A stretch of DNA of 64,000 nucleotides from Symsagittifera roscoffensis (taxonomy: Eukaryota; Xenacoelomorpha; Acoela; Convolutidae). Below are positions 23,038 through 35,400 of the stretch, piece by piece (within the stretch, counting starts at the first letter, position 1; the number at the start of each line of letters is the position of its first letter). The stretch lies in NCBI RefSeq assembly GCF_963678635.1, contig NC_087068.1:52054563-52118562 (forward strand). The letters are read 5' to 3'. Made by a program: the position numbers and the translations under genes. Under the pieces are notes generated by a model that saw nothing but the letters and a program-made list of their open reading frames with translations, searched no databases and was not told the DNA's origin.

Positions 23038-26000
23038 TCACTGCGTTAAATTGGTGAAGTTTATAGCCGTCGGATCTGTTGGCGCATACAACGATTTCAT
23101 ATAATTCATTTCAGCTGTCAGTTGACTCAACGAACTCGAAAATGTTGGCAAATCAGTATCTGACGCGAAGCTACACATCCGTTGTTCGATCTCATTTTGA
23201 GGGACATCTTGACATTTGGAGACAAAAAATTGCAAAAGAAACCCTCGAAAGTTCGAGAAATCAACTAAGGCTAGGGAATGAACACCTTGCAACGTTTCCT
23301 CTTCGTTAAGTAACTGGTTTCTTTCTAGTAATTGGGTCATTAACAACATTAGGAACGAATCCCGTAATTTAGTTCTGAATATTTCATTATTGTAAAGTTG
23401 AAACACTTCATTCAAGCGTTGAAGGGCGTTTATAGCATGCTTGTAAACATTTATATCCGGAAATAGCAAACACTGGCCAAAAATCTGGACAAGAGACACA
23501 AAATGATCACGTGTTACAGAACCTTCCGATTCATCGAAGAATTTTGACCAATGAACTTTCAGGATTTGGAACAGAAGATCAAGCATACTTGTTATACAGT
23601 CAGGCGAGTAGTAATTCTCCTGATTAATCAGAGGGGCAATCGTCTCACATACAAAAGTTATAATCCCAGGTAAAAATACCATGAATTTTTTCGAAGGTTC
23701 TTCCGCTATGCGCATTAAAGTTTTCACGAACTTCGAGATGATTTCAATTTCCAAATCCGAAGATTTTCTGCAGAAAATCTGTTGGACCTTTTCAGGTGTA
23801 AGCTGGTTTATCAGACTGTTAATTATCAGAGAAATTTTATCGGGTCCCAATTGAGACTTCAGGCATTCAAGTATCGAATGATAGCCGTCTAGGATTTGAC
23901 CGCACAAAGCCGGATTCGAAAAATGGTTCGAGGACAGCACTAGTACATCTTCTATCAGAGGGTGCAAATGTTCCAGACATATTTCCCTTGTTCTTTTAAC
24001 TTCTCCTGGCAAACACATCAAAATAGATGTAAACAGCGCAAGCCCACGTTCTATTTCTTTCAGTTCAGGAGCTGACAATGTTTGTTTTTGGGCCAGCATG
24101 TGAAAATTTCCGAACAGTTCTGAGATCCACGAGGATAAAATTGGAACTCTTGATTCCCAGTTAGAAAAATCAGTTGATAGATTTTTACTGTAAGCCCAGG
24201 ATGCTATAATACCACAGCAAACTGATTGGGCGAACTTGCATTGCACGTCTAAGGGCAGCAGAGAGAAATTTGAACTCAATGTCGATTTGATGAGGTTATA
24301 GAAACTTGGCAGTTTAAGGAGGAAAATCGCCTTCACAGTTGAAGCATGTGAAAACACAATTTGGGAAAGCAGACGACTAAATACCGCTTTACTTGAGTCA
24401 AAAGTTTCGATTATTTCATGAGCCATTTCGAAACATTCATTCGTAATGTTTTGAATCTCTTCTAAGGCTTCGTTATTTTCCAGCTTGACAACTTGTCCTA
24501 GAAATGCAGATAGCCAGTTAATCATTAACTGTTTCGCACCCAAGCTTAAGGCCAGAAGGTTCGAAAAATCACTATGAAGAGTTTCAGAGAGTCCTGCTCC
24601 TTCAATTTTGTAAAGCGAGAACTGTAGATTCGTTTTGCATATAAAAACCAAACCCGAGAGATACTTTCTCGGCAAACACTCGTCGGAGGAATCGGATACT
24701 TGCATTGATGAGAAGAAAGTTCCGTTTATCATTCCTATAAGTCTACAAATAGTCGCCAGATCTCTTACTTTACAATGCAATCTCAAATTGTCATATTCGC
24801 CTTTAATGAGAAGTTGATACGTTACGTTTTCATCACCTTTGTGGATACACGTAACAATAGTTTTGAAATCTTGCAGCAAACTTGAAAAGAGAAAATTCAC
24901 GGCAGATAAGATCTCAGGTGCGTATAGATCACTGGAAAGAGCAATCAGTTCCAGGTTGATTCTCTGGAACTTTTCGTAGTCTGTTTCTTTGTCATCATCT
25001 AGAGTTTCGTCGTCAATTTCATCCAAGAAAGTCTGATTAGCGGCAAAGGTCACTTTCGAAAGGATTTTGCTGAAACACAGACAAAATATTATGCCATAAA
25101 TTATAATGATGGCAAGTACTAGTGATGCTCGCCAGCAATCCTCGTTTGCCAGTTCGAAACCTGCATGCGCTCTACAATTTACGAGATGCAAGCTCTTGCA
25201 AGGAAGCTATACGTTATTTAAGCGCAGCTATAAAACCTTCCGCTATAGCTTCTGACTGCTTAACTTGGACATCTTTGATCGATGGTTGATGAAAGTTTCG
25301 TAATTCCAAAAAAATACGTCCGAAGTTGCACATTTTCATGTATATCACCCTCGGTTTCTTCGTAAATCCTAATATTGGCATTGCATCAGAAATATAACAT
25401 CAACTGAAACCTTTTAACAGATAAAAGGCATTCAAACCTGCATAACTCTTTCACTGTAGCTCTGTACAGAACATCTATCTCGCCATTTGGTTCCCTCTTA
25501 TCCACAGTCGATTTGAGGTGCTCCAAAATAGCACTCCACACTTCCAAACACGACAGATAGATCTCCGAAATATCCTGTCTGAACGTAAAACTCAACAACT
25601 GAGTCAAGAAATGCTCCATTGGGAACCCCTCCAGTGCCTCGAATCTCGCAAACTGAGACGAAGCCAAGAGTTGAAGAAAGAACACCAGTTTGGACAGAAA
25701 CGATTCCGGGTATGAGTTGTTGATGTCTATCATGCTCATCGAGTGGTGGAATATCGTGACCAGAAATGACTGAGTGTCTTTAGGGACACACTTTTTGGCC
25801 ATGATTTCGTTTAGGCAGTCCATAGCGAGTAAACTTAGACTGTCGTCACCTAATCACAACAACAAGAATTTATTTTTGAGCTGAAGTTCAGCTGACAAAT
25901 TTCTATATATTTTTTAAAAATTACTTCGAACGTTATCTGAAAAAAAGCATTCTGAATCAATAACTTAACTGTCGTTTCGCAAGCTAGTTCCAGAATTTTT

Positions 26001-29000
26001 CTTAATTTTCATTGGGAAAATTTGTAGTCATAAACCGCCTTTATATATTTTTTGATCAAATTACTCATTTAGAAATCGAACTGCTACCTGGTTGGTAATT
26101 TTGTCCATTGGCAGCACAGGATGGAATCTGGCAGTATCCAAGTAGAATCATGACTAGTTGGTTATTCAGATTGTTGGCCAGGGGAATCCAAGTGAGCATC
26201 TGTGTTAGAGTCTGTAGACACTCCGAGATGAGACTCTTCTCGTATTTCTGGAACATTTTTTAAATAACAACCCCGAACTATGGGCATTTTTTATAAATTA
26301 CATCTAGACGTTTACACGACCTGAAAATCTTTCACAGGCTTGTCAAATAATGTTATCGACAGTAGATCGACAATAATGTTATCGACTAAGTTTCAAAAAA
26401 GTATATAACAATGCTTTAACCAGCTTCAGATTCAATCTTATATATTAAATGAAAGTCTCAATGCGCTACGGACGCAAAATTTGAACTTTTCTAACAATCA
26501 CAACATTTATGAAATCACTCTCTGGTTAAAATAATCTCGAACTTTTTTACTCGGCTGTACAAATTGTCGCCTAATTGATACACTTACCGAATTTGGAGAA
26601 ACTCGTTGTTCGCATTGCGTGCGTGCTACACTATTTGACGCTATATTTATACTTACACTACCCGCCGTGTTATTTTCAGTTTGCTCAGCTGTGGCGCTGT
26701 GCTCAGTTGTTCAATGAACTTTTGGGTCTTTTCTGTTATACGGTCCATACGAAAATACCGAATACAGAAAATACGGATCTCATTGTGACTCAAAAACTGC
26801 CAGCAAAAGAACAAAATGAAACGTTAAGCAAACAATTTCTAATTGGATGCCATCAACAAGAACGATGTGACCACCGTATGACCAAACAGATCCCTAGGTC
26901 GAGACTAAAAAAACCAACAACTGCCAAAAAAAACACTACGGCAACAGCAAAAAACATCTTGATGAAAATGATCGCCTAACACCAGATCAAAACAAAGTCG
27001 CTCTTAAAATAATTCATTCAAATGAGGTGAAAAGCTACGTTACCAAACATCCTTCTAAACTTACGAGCTCTCAAACTCCAGAAATAGCTTTGGAAAAAAA
27101 AACAGCCTACCCAGAAGCTCACGACGTAATCTTGCTCAACTCCGATGTGGATATAGCACGCAATTAAAGAGCTATCTGTCGAGATTGAACAAAAATATCA
27201 AAAACAACTACCCAAACTGTAACGCTTGCCCGCATGACATACACCACCTCTTTAACACTTCATTGAAGCCAACGTCTCTTTAACTCTTTAATGCGACTGT
27301 GAGCAAACCCCTTTGCAGTCGCAAAATGGCACAACTTCTCCGCACTAAATAAAAACAGCCGACTGAAACCAGGCACTGGAGTTTTGCTCGGTTCTTCATA
27401 TCAAAAACTGCCCCTCTAGAACGGGTCTAGTACTGTCAGAGGGGGCCTTTTTGATTTTAACGAATCCTGGGAAAGCCACAGTAACTGTTTAACAGACGAG
27501 ACGAAACAATCAATTGATATGCACAATCTTTGATTGTGGAGTACTCAAAATAAACGACGATGAAGACATGAATTAGACGACCACTCCTTTTGCAGCTACA
27601 AAACAACAACACGGATATCTTTAGCTATTCCCCCTTTGCCCCTCCTCTATGGAAAAAAAAGATGAAACATTAAAGTTTTCTTTCGGCCTAGACATCTTCT
27701 GTCCAATTAAACAAATAGACCAAATTTTGAAAAAAAATAGGCCAAACTATTGTGAACTTTGTCCGGTACACCGCCGTGTTCGATTGCATTAAATCGCTGA
27801 TTATAATCAGCGTACCAATTCTGCACACTTTTTATATTCAGGGTGCCATTTTCACATTGCAGACCCTTCGACAAACTGTACACACGTAAGGTTTCCACGT
27901 ATAACATCACAAAAACTTTTTAGAAATTCTTCGCTCACCATATTAATACATTCTCTTGATAAGATACTCATGATGAACACGACCCCGTCGGACTCAGAAT
28001 TTATTAAATAGATGTCTGAAAAAAACCGATGAGTAATTCTTTGACATCGCCAAAAACATTCCAATAATGCAGAGGTACAGTCACAAAGGTTGTCGCGAAG
28101 ACGTCATGCGAATGGGCATCTTGACAGTGAGTGACCGGTGTTTCGATAATTACGTCGAAAACAGAAAAGGGAAAAATAACCGCACGGTAGTTGAAGAAAG
28201 GTTGCGAAAAAAACTGGTTCTCAATTCGCTCTCGGCTATCAAGAATAATCTGGAACAGTGGTGTGGCGAAAAAAATGTTGGATTTGATTTTGACGATTGA
28301 GAGAAGTGGGCTCTCGTCGCTACTGACGTGACTTCTGAGGCCACGCGCATTCTGATTGAGCGAGAGTCCCCCGGGCTGTCGATCGCAACGATGAGGAAAT
28401 CGCTTGATACCACGCCAATGGGAATTCGGTCAAGAGCTGTCTGTGGAATCAGAAGACGTAGTCTCATTGTGAATTTATCCAGACGCATGAAAGTCTCCCA
28501 GGAATGTCTGGAGATTATATATCCTGCTCTGCCACATGCGATAGACCTGCTGAGAGATCCCCTCACTGATGTCAGAGCCACACATCACGCAAGGCAGAGC
28601 CAACGAGGCAGTCACCAGTCATCCCTTTTGCACATACAGATGCCGTTGCAGCACTCGATGAGGGTGGCACATTCACATGCCAGTAACATGGATGGCCATG
28701 GACCTCCGGCAAGCTTATCTATGACCAGTGCGATGAAACACGGGAACCTCGTACGAAATACTTGTGGCCTCCAAGCTGCGAAAGCGCACTTATGCGACAA
28801 GCAACACATAGGGTGCCAGGAACGGGAAAAGACAATTCAGAAACGAGAAGACGGCAATTACCCCCCGTATCAAAGGAATGGCGAAGACCCAGTCAGTCCG
28901 AGCAGCTCACACAAACAACCATACGAGGCAAGAACCTTCCCTGATTCGATACGATCCCGTCCGGGTTTTTGGCTTCACTCAAAAACACCAGCCGATAAGG

Positions 29001-29358
29001 AGATGACACGTATTCTACCCTTCTACATTTTGTACCCACGTATTGTACCCACGATGTAGGTTTGAATTAAATGGATGCAATGATAAGGTACTAATAATTA
29101 TTGGTTTTTCCACCTTTTAAAATGTGGTGCTTTTATAATGGTTCACCTCTACCCATTAATCCCTCTCTCCCCCACATGCTCCCATTGAGCGCCTGAAAGT
29201 GGCTTACATCACCCCATCCCCACGTCTACTTTAAAAAAATTTTGCATATCGCGATCACTCAACCCTCATTTTTAATTTATTATTTAATTATAATCGTCAG
29301 CATTAAAGGCCAGTTTCTCAATTAAGATCCTTGATATACTTCTAGCTGTTTTTGTTGG

Positions 29359-29424
<66 letters not shown>

Positions 29425-32400
29425 CGTGTATGTATGTAAATGCGTTAATGTAAGGGAGTTTCCGTGTAGCAGTCAAAACGATAGCTTTTTGTCTCGCGCC
29501 AATTTTAAATCACTCACTGTAAACTGAATTTTACAGTAATGACTACCAAGAGAGCCAAAAACTAATTGACCAAGCTTTAAAAAGGCCGAGAAAACGTTCG
29601 ATCACCTTTGTTCAACAGCTTCGATTTTGCGCGTGTTATATTCTCAACATAACGAGGAGTTGTCTTAGCTGACACAGGACTTCAGGTTTGGTTTTAAAAT
29701 GGAGCGGGGAGCAGTCTTGAAACAGATATTGGGTGAACATATTGCTGAACGAACTTAATTCTCATGATATAAAAAGGAAACGTCCTTTAGTGAAAAAAAA
29801 AGAAGCTCGAAAAAAGGCTACGAAAATACAGCTGCATAATTTAATCTCGTAATGTTGAGTAAAGAACCTCACAAATACTTTTCATAAAACCTTCGCTGAC
29901 CATATTCAAACATTTTCTTGTTTAGACTCTCATGATGAAGACAACCCTCTCGGACTCAACTTATTTAATATATGTCTGATTGAAAAAAAAAAACTGATTT
30001 GTAATTGTTCGACACCGCCAAAAACATTCTAACAAGAAAGAGCTATAGTCACAGAGGTTGTCGCGAAGACTTCATGAGACTGGAGATCTTGACAGTGAGT
30101 GATCGGTGTTTCAACAATTACGCCGAAGACAGAAGAGGGAATAATAACGGCAAGGTACTTGCAGAGAGACTTCCGGCAACAGTGGTTGCGAAAAAACTGG
30201 TTCCCAATTCGCTTTCGGCTATCAAGAATGTTCTGGACAGTGGTTACAAAAAGAGGTTGGATTTGACAATTGGGGGAACTGGTATCTCGCCGAATGACGT
30301 AGTCCTGAGTCCACGCGCATTCTAATTGAGCGAGAGTCCCCCGGGCTGTCGATCGCAACGATGAGGAAATCGCTTGATACCACGCCAATGGGAATGCGGT
30401 CAAGAGCTGTCTGTGGAATCAGAAGACGTAGTATCGTTGTGAATTTACCCAGAAGCATGAAAGGCTCCCAGGAATGTCTGGAAACTATAGTTCCAGCTCT
30501 TCCACATGCGATAGACCTGCTGAGAGATGCCCGTACTGACGTCACAGCCACACATCACGCAATGCAGAGCCAGTCACCAGTAATCCCACTTGCACATACA
30601 GATGCCGATACAGCACTCGATGATGGTGGTACATTCACATGCCAGTAACATGCATGGCCATGGACCTCCGGTCAACACATCTATGGCCAGTGGGTCGAGT
30701 CACGGTAACCTTGTACGAAATATGTGTGGCCTCCAACCGGCGAAAGCGCACTTGTGCGGCAAACAACACACCGGGTGCCAGGAACGGGCAAAGAAAATTC
30801 GGAAACGATAGGTCGACGATTATCCACGGTACCAACAGTGGCCCAGTCAGTCCGAGCACCTCTCACAAACAACCATACGAGGCAAACACCTACTGTGGTT
30901 CAATACGATCCCGTCCGAGTTTTTGGCTTCTGACTCAGAAACACAAGGCCATCAGAGACAGCTCATTCTTTTGGCTGGAGATGTCAAAATGAACCCCAGC
31001 CTCACGCTATGCGGCATATGTGGTATGAGAGTAACTAGAAATAGCGTGAAGTGCACTTGGTTGGAACAATGGATACACCAGAGATATAGTGCCCGAGTGT
31101 GAACGATATCAAACAATTAGGCAAAAAGGAAATCCTTAAAAAAAGCCCGACGTGACATGAAACGGAGGCTGAAAACTCTGGAAATGGAGTGGCGGGATAA
31201 GTTACTATCAGAGTGCCAAGTTGTCAATGAAAAAGGAGACATAGGTACTATGTACTGCCTCTCGAGACAGCTTGGAGGACGAGATAGGAAACCCGATACA
31301 GGGACCACAATAGTCACAGCAGAGTTTAAAAACCATTTCGAAAAGGTCTCCAAAGATCGCTACGATATAGATCCTAGCACTCTTATGGGAGCAGTCAACA
31401 GGATGAAGAAAATAAAAACGATCCTGTGGCACAAGCAGAAAATGAGGAACAACGAAATGCCCACTGCCAAAGAAATAGAGGAAGCAATAATGGCAGAGGA
31501 TTCCGCGCCTGGGAAGAACAATATCAGGATCAAATATATTAAGCTAGCTTTGTCCTAGAGTATCATAATTACTATCGTACGGAAAATGTTTGACGAAAAA
31601 GCGAGCAGATGGGACGACATTCTCAAAACCAGACAATTGTCCCTCTCCACAAAAAAATAAAGGGTCAAAAATGATGTTAACAACTATAGAATTTGCCTGT
31701 TGGCCATGAACAGAAGAATCATTGCCCAGACTCTTGCAAAAAAACTCAGAAGATGGTCAGAAACAATAGGAAAATTGTTTGAATCGGTTTTTGAATCTCT
31801 TCCATTAACAGGTTTATTCTTTGGTTGCGCTCCGAGTTTTTAATGTATGTTTTTTTTTCAGTCGAAAGAAACAGTTAGGGCCACCATAAGTTATTATTGT
31901 TCATAACTCACATTCTGATCTTAACGAATCCTGGGAAAGCCAGAGTAACTGTTTAACAGACGAGACGAAACAATCAATTGATATGCACAATCTTTGATTG
32001 TGGCGTACTGAAAATAAACTCCAATGAAGACATGAATTAGACGACCACTCCTTTTGCAGCTACAAAACAACAACACGGATATCTTTGGCTATTCCCCCTT
32101 TGCCCCTCCTCTATGGAAAAAAAAGAGGAAACATTTAAGTTTTCTTTCGGCTTAGACATCTTCTGTCCAGTTAAACAAATAAACCAAATTTTGAAAAAAA
32201 AATAGGCCAAACTATTGTGAACTTTGTCCGGTACACCGCCGTGTTCGATTGCATTAAATCGCTGATTATAATCAGGGTACCAATTCTGCACACTTTTTAT
32301 ATTCAGGGTGCCATTTTCACATTGCAGACCTTTCGACAAACTGTACACACGTAAGGTTTCCACGTATAACATCACAAAAACTTTTAGGAAATTCTTCGCT

Positions 32401-35400
32401 CACCATATTAATACATTCTCTTGATAAGATACTCATGACGAACACGACCCCCTCGGACTCAGAATTTATTAAATAGATGTCTGAAAAAAACCGATGTGTA
32501 ATTCTTTGACATCGCCAAAAACATTCCAATAATGCAGAGGTACAGTCACAAAGGTTGTCGCGAAGACGTCATGAGAATGGGCATCTTGACAGTGAGTGAC
32601 CGGTGTTTCGATAATTACGTCGAAAACAGAAAAGGGAAAAATAACCGCACGGTAGTTGAAGAAAGGTTGCGAAAAAAACTGGTTCTCAATTCGCTCTCGG
32701 CTATCAAGAATAATCTGGAACAGTGGTGTGACGAAAAAAGGTTGGATTTGATTTTGACGATTGAGAGAAGTGGGTTCTCGCTACTGACGTGACTTCTGAG
32801 TCCACGCGCATTCTAATTGAGCGAGAGTCCCCCGGGCTGTCGATCGCAACGATGAGGAAATCGCTTGATACCACGCCAATGGGAATGCGGTCAAGAGCTG
32901 TCTGTGGAATCAGAAGACGTAGTCTCATTGTGAATTTATCCAGAAGCATGAAAGTCTCCCAGGAATGTCTGGAGATTATATATCCTGCTCTGCCACATAC
33001 GATAGACCTGCTGAGAGATCCCCTCACTGATGTCACAGCCACACATCACGCAAGGCAGAGCCAACGAGGCAGTCACCAGTCATCCCTTTTGCACATACAG
33101 ATGATGTTGCAGCACTCGATGAGGGTGGCATATTCACATGCCAGTAACATGGATGGCCATGGACCTCCGGCAAGCTTATCTATGACCAGTGCGATGAAAA
33201 ACGGGAACCTCATACGAAATACTTGTGGCCTCCAAGCGGCGAAAGCGCACTTATGCGACAAACACATAAGGTGCCAGGAATGGGAAAAGACAATTCAGAA
33301 ACGAGAAGACGGCAATTACCCCCGGTATCAAAGGAATGGCGAAGACCCAGCCAGTCCGAGCACCTCATACAAACAACCATACGAGGCAAGATCCTTCCCT
33401 TCTCGATACGATCCCGTCCGGGTTTTTGGCTTGACTCAAAAACACCAGCCGATAAAGAGATGACACGTATTCTACCCTTCTACATTTTGTACACACGTAT
33501 TGTACCCAAGATGTAGGTTTGGATTAAATGTGCAGGTTTTGGATGCAATGATAATGTACTAAGCTGACTTAGTGTAATAACCTGTGTCTTAGCTGACACA
33601 GGATTTCAGGTTTGGTTTTAAAATGGCGCGGGGAAATTGACAGGAAGCAGCCTCTTTCCAGTGGACTTAATTTTTCCAGTAGTGGTGAGCATGAAATTTT
33701 CCCCAAGAACAGTCTTGAAACAGATATTGGGTGAACATATTGCCGAACGAACTTGATTCTCATGATAAAAAAGGAAACGTCTTTTAGTGAAAAAAAAGAA
33801 GCTCGAAAAAAAGCTACGAAAATCCAGCTGCATAATTTAATCTCGTAATGTTGAGTAAAGAACCTCACAAATACTTTTCATAAAACCTTCGCTGACCATA
33901 TTCAAACATTTTCTTGTTTAGACTCTCATGATGAAGACAACCCTCTCGGACTCAACTTATTTAATATATGTCTGATTAAAAAACACTGATTTGTAATTGT
34001 TCGACACGGCCAAAAACATTCTAACAAAAAAGAGATATAGTCACAAAGGTTGTCGCGAAGACTTCATGAGACTGGGGATCTTGACAGTGAGTGATCGGTG
34101 TTTCAACAACTACGCCGAAGACAGAAGAGGGAATAATAACCGCAAGGTACTTGCAGAGAGACTTCCGGCAACAGTGGTAGCGAAAAAACTGGTTCCCAAT
34201 TCGCTTTCGGCTATCAAGAATGTTCTGGACAGTGGTTACAAAAAGAGGTTGGATTTGACAATTGGGGGAACTGGGATCTCGCCGAATGACGTAGTCCTGA
34301 GGCCACGCGCATTGTGATTGAGCGAAAAGCCCCCGGGCTGTCGATCACAATGATGAGGAAATCGCTTGATACCACGCCAATGGCAATGCGGTCAATAGCT
34401 GTCTGTGGAATCAGAAGACGTAGTATCGTTGTGAATTTATCCAGAAGCATGAAAGGCTCCCAGGAATGTCTGGAGACTATAGTTCCAGCTCTTCCACATG
34501 CGATAGACCTGCTGAGAGATGCCCGTACTGACGTCACAGCCACACATCACGCAATGCAGAGCCAGTCACCAGTAATCCCACTTGCACATACAGATGCCGA
34601 TACAGCACTCGATGATGGTGGTACATTCACATGCCAGTAACATGCATGGCCATGGACCTCCGGCCAACACATCTATGGCCAGTGCGACGAGTCACGGTAA
34701 CCTTGTACGAAATATGTGTGGCCTCCAACCGGCGAAAGCGCACTTGTGCGGCAAACAACACACCGGGTGCCAGGAACGGGCAAAGACAATTCGGAAACGA
34801 TAGGTCGACGATTATCCACGGTACCAACAGTGGCCCAGTCAGTCCGAGCACCTCTCACAAACAACCATACGAGGCAAACACCTACTGTGGTTCAATACGA
34901 TCCCGTCCGGGTTTTTGGCTTCTGACTCAGAAACACAAGGCCATCAGAGACAGCTCATTCTTTTGGCTGGAGATGTCAAAATGAACCCCGGCCTCACGCT
35001 ATGCGGCATATGTGGTATGAGAGTTAATTCCCAATTTTCCAATTAAACAGCCCCACATTCTAAGGGACTTTTGCCTTTCCACACAAAAGTTAATCCAATT
35101 CGATAGATCTTTTATACGAAGGAATTATTTCAGTTAGAAACAATGCAAAACAACAAGGTCAAATTTGGATCAAGTATTAAAAAGGAGCGAACAGAATGCC
35201 CTGCACAAAAATTGCAATAAAGCAGATAGGACCATTTCAATTCATTGATTGGAAATGCCAGCTGTAAAATCAAAACAGCAAGTCACAGCCAGTATCTTGA
35301 CTTGAAGGGCAATTTCCTGAAGCCATCGGCACATGAGAACACACAAGAACCAGACTACGCGATAGAAATCAACGATATCAAAAAAAATAGATTCACAAAC

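Larger units (their letters stand above)
33580..35027 (+). repeat. Chimeric repeat unit B2
   Basis: Copy of unit B1. It retains about 75 bases (around 33640-33715) missing from B1, and ends abruptly at about 35027, directly after the finger motif CGICGMRV. The abrupt end marks a duplication or deletion border. Confidence 0.85.

Noticed and set aside
27707-28064. Minus-strand coding frames in units A1 and A2 (67 and 70 codons)
   Set aside because: They are similar in A1 and A2 only because the unit is duplicated; the homologous B units do not keep the frame.
28067-34555. Bacterial MogA/MoaB contamination or horizontal transfer
   Set aside because: Eukaryote-type gephyrin hallmarks are present, the copies are embedded in LINE sequence within an intron of a host gene, and base composition matches the surroundings.
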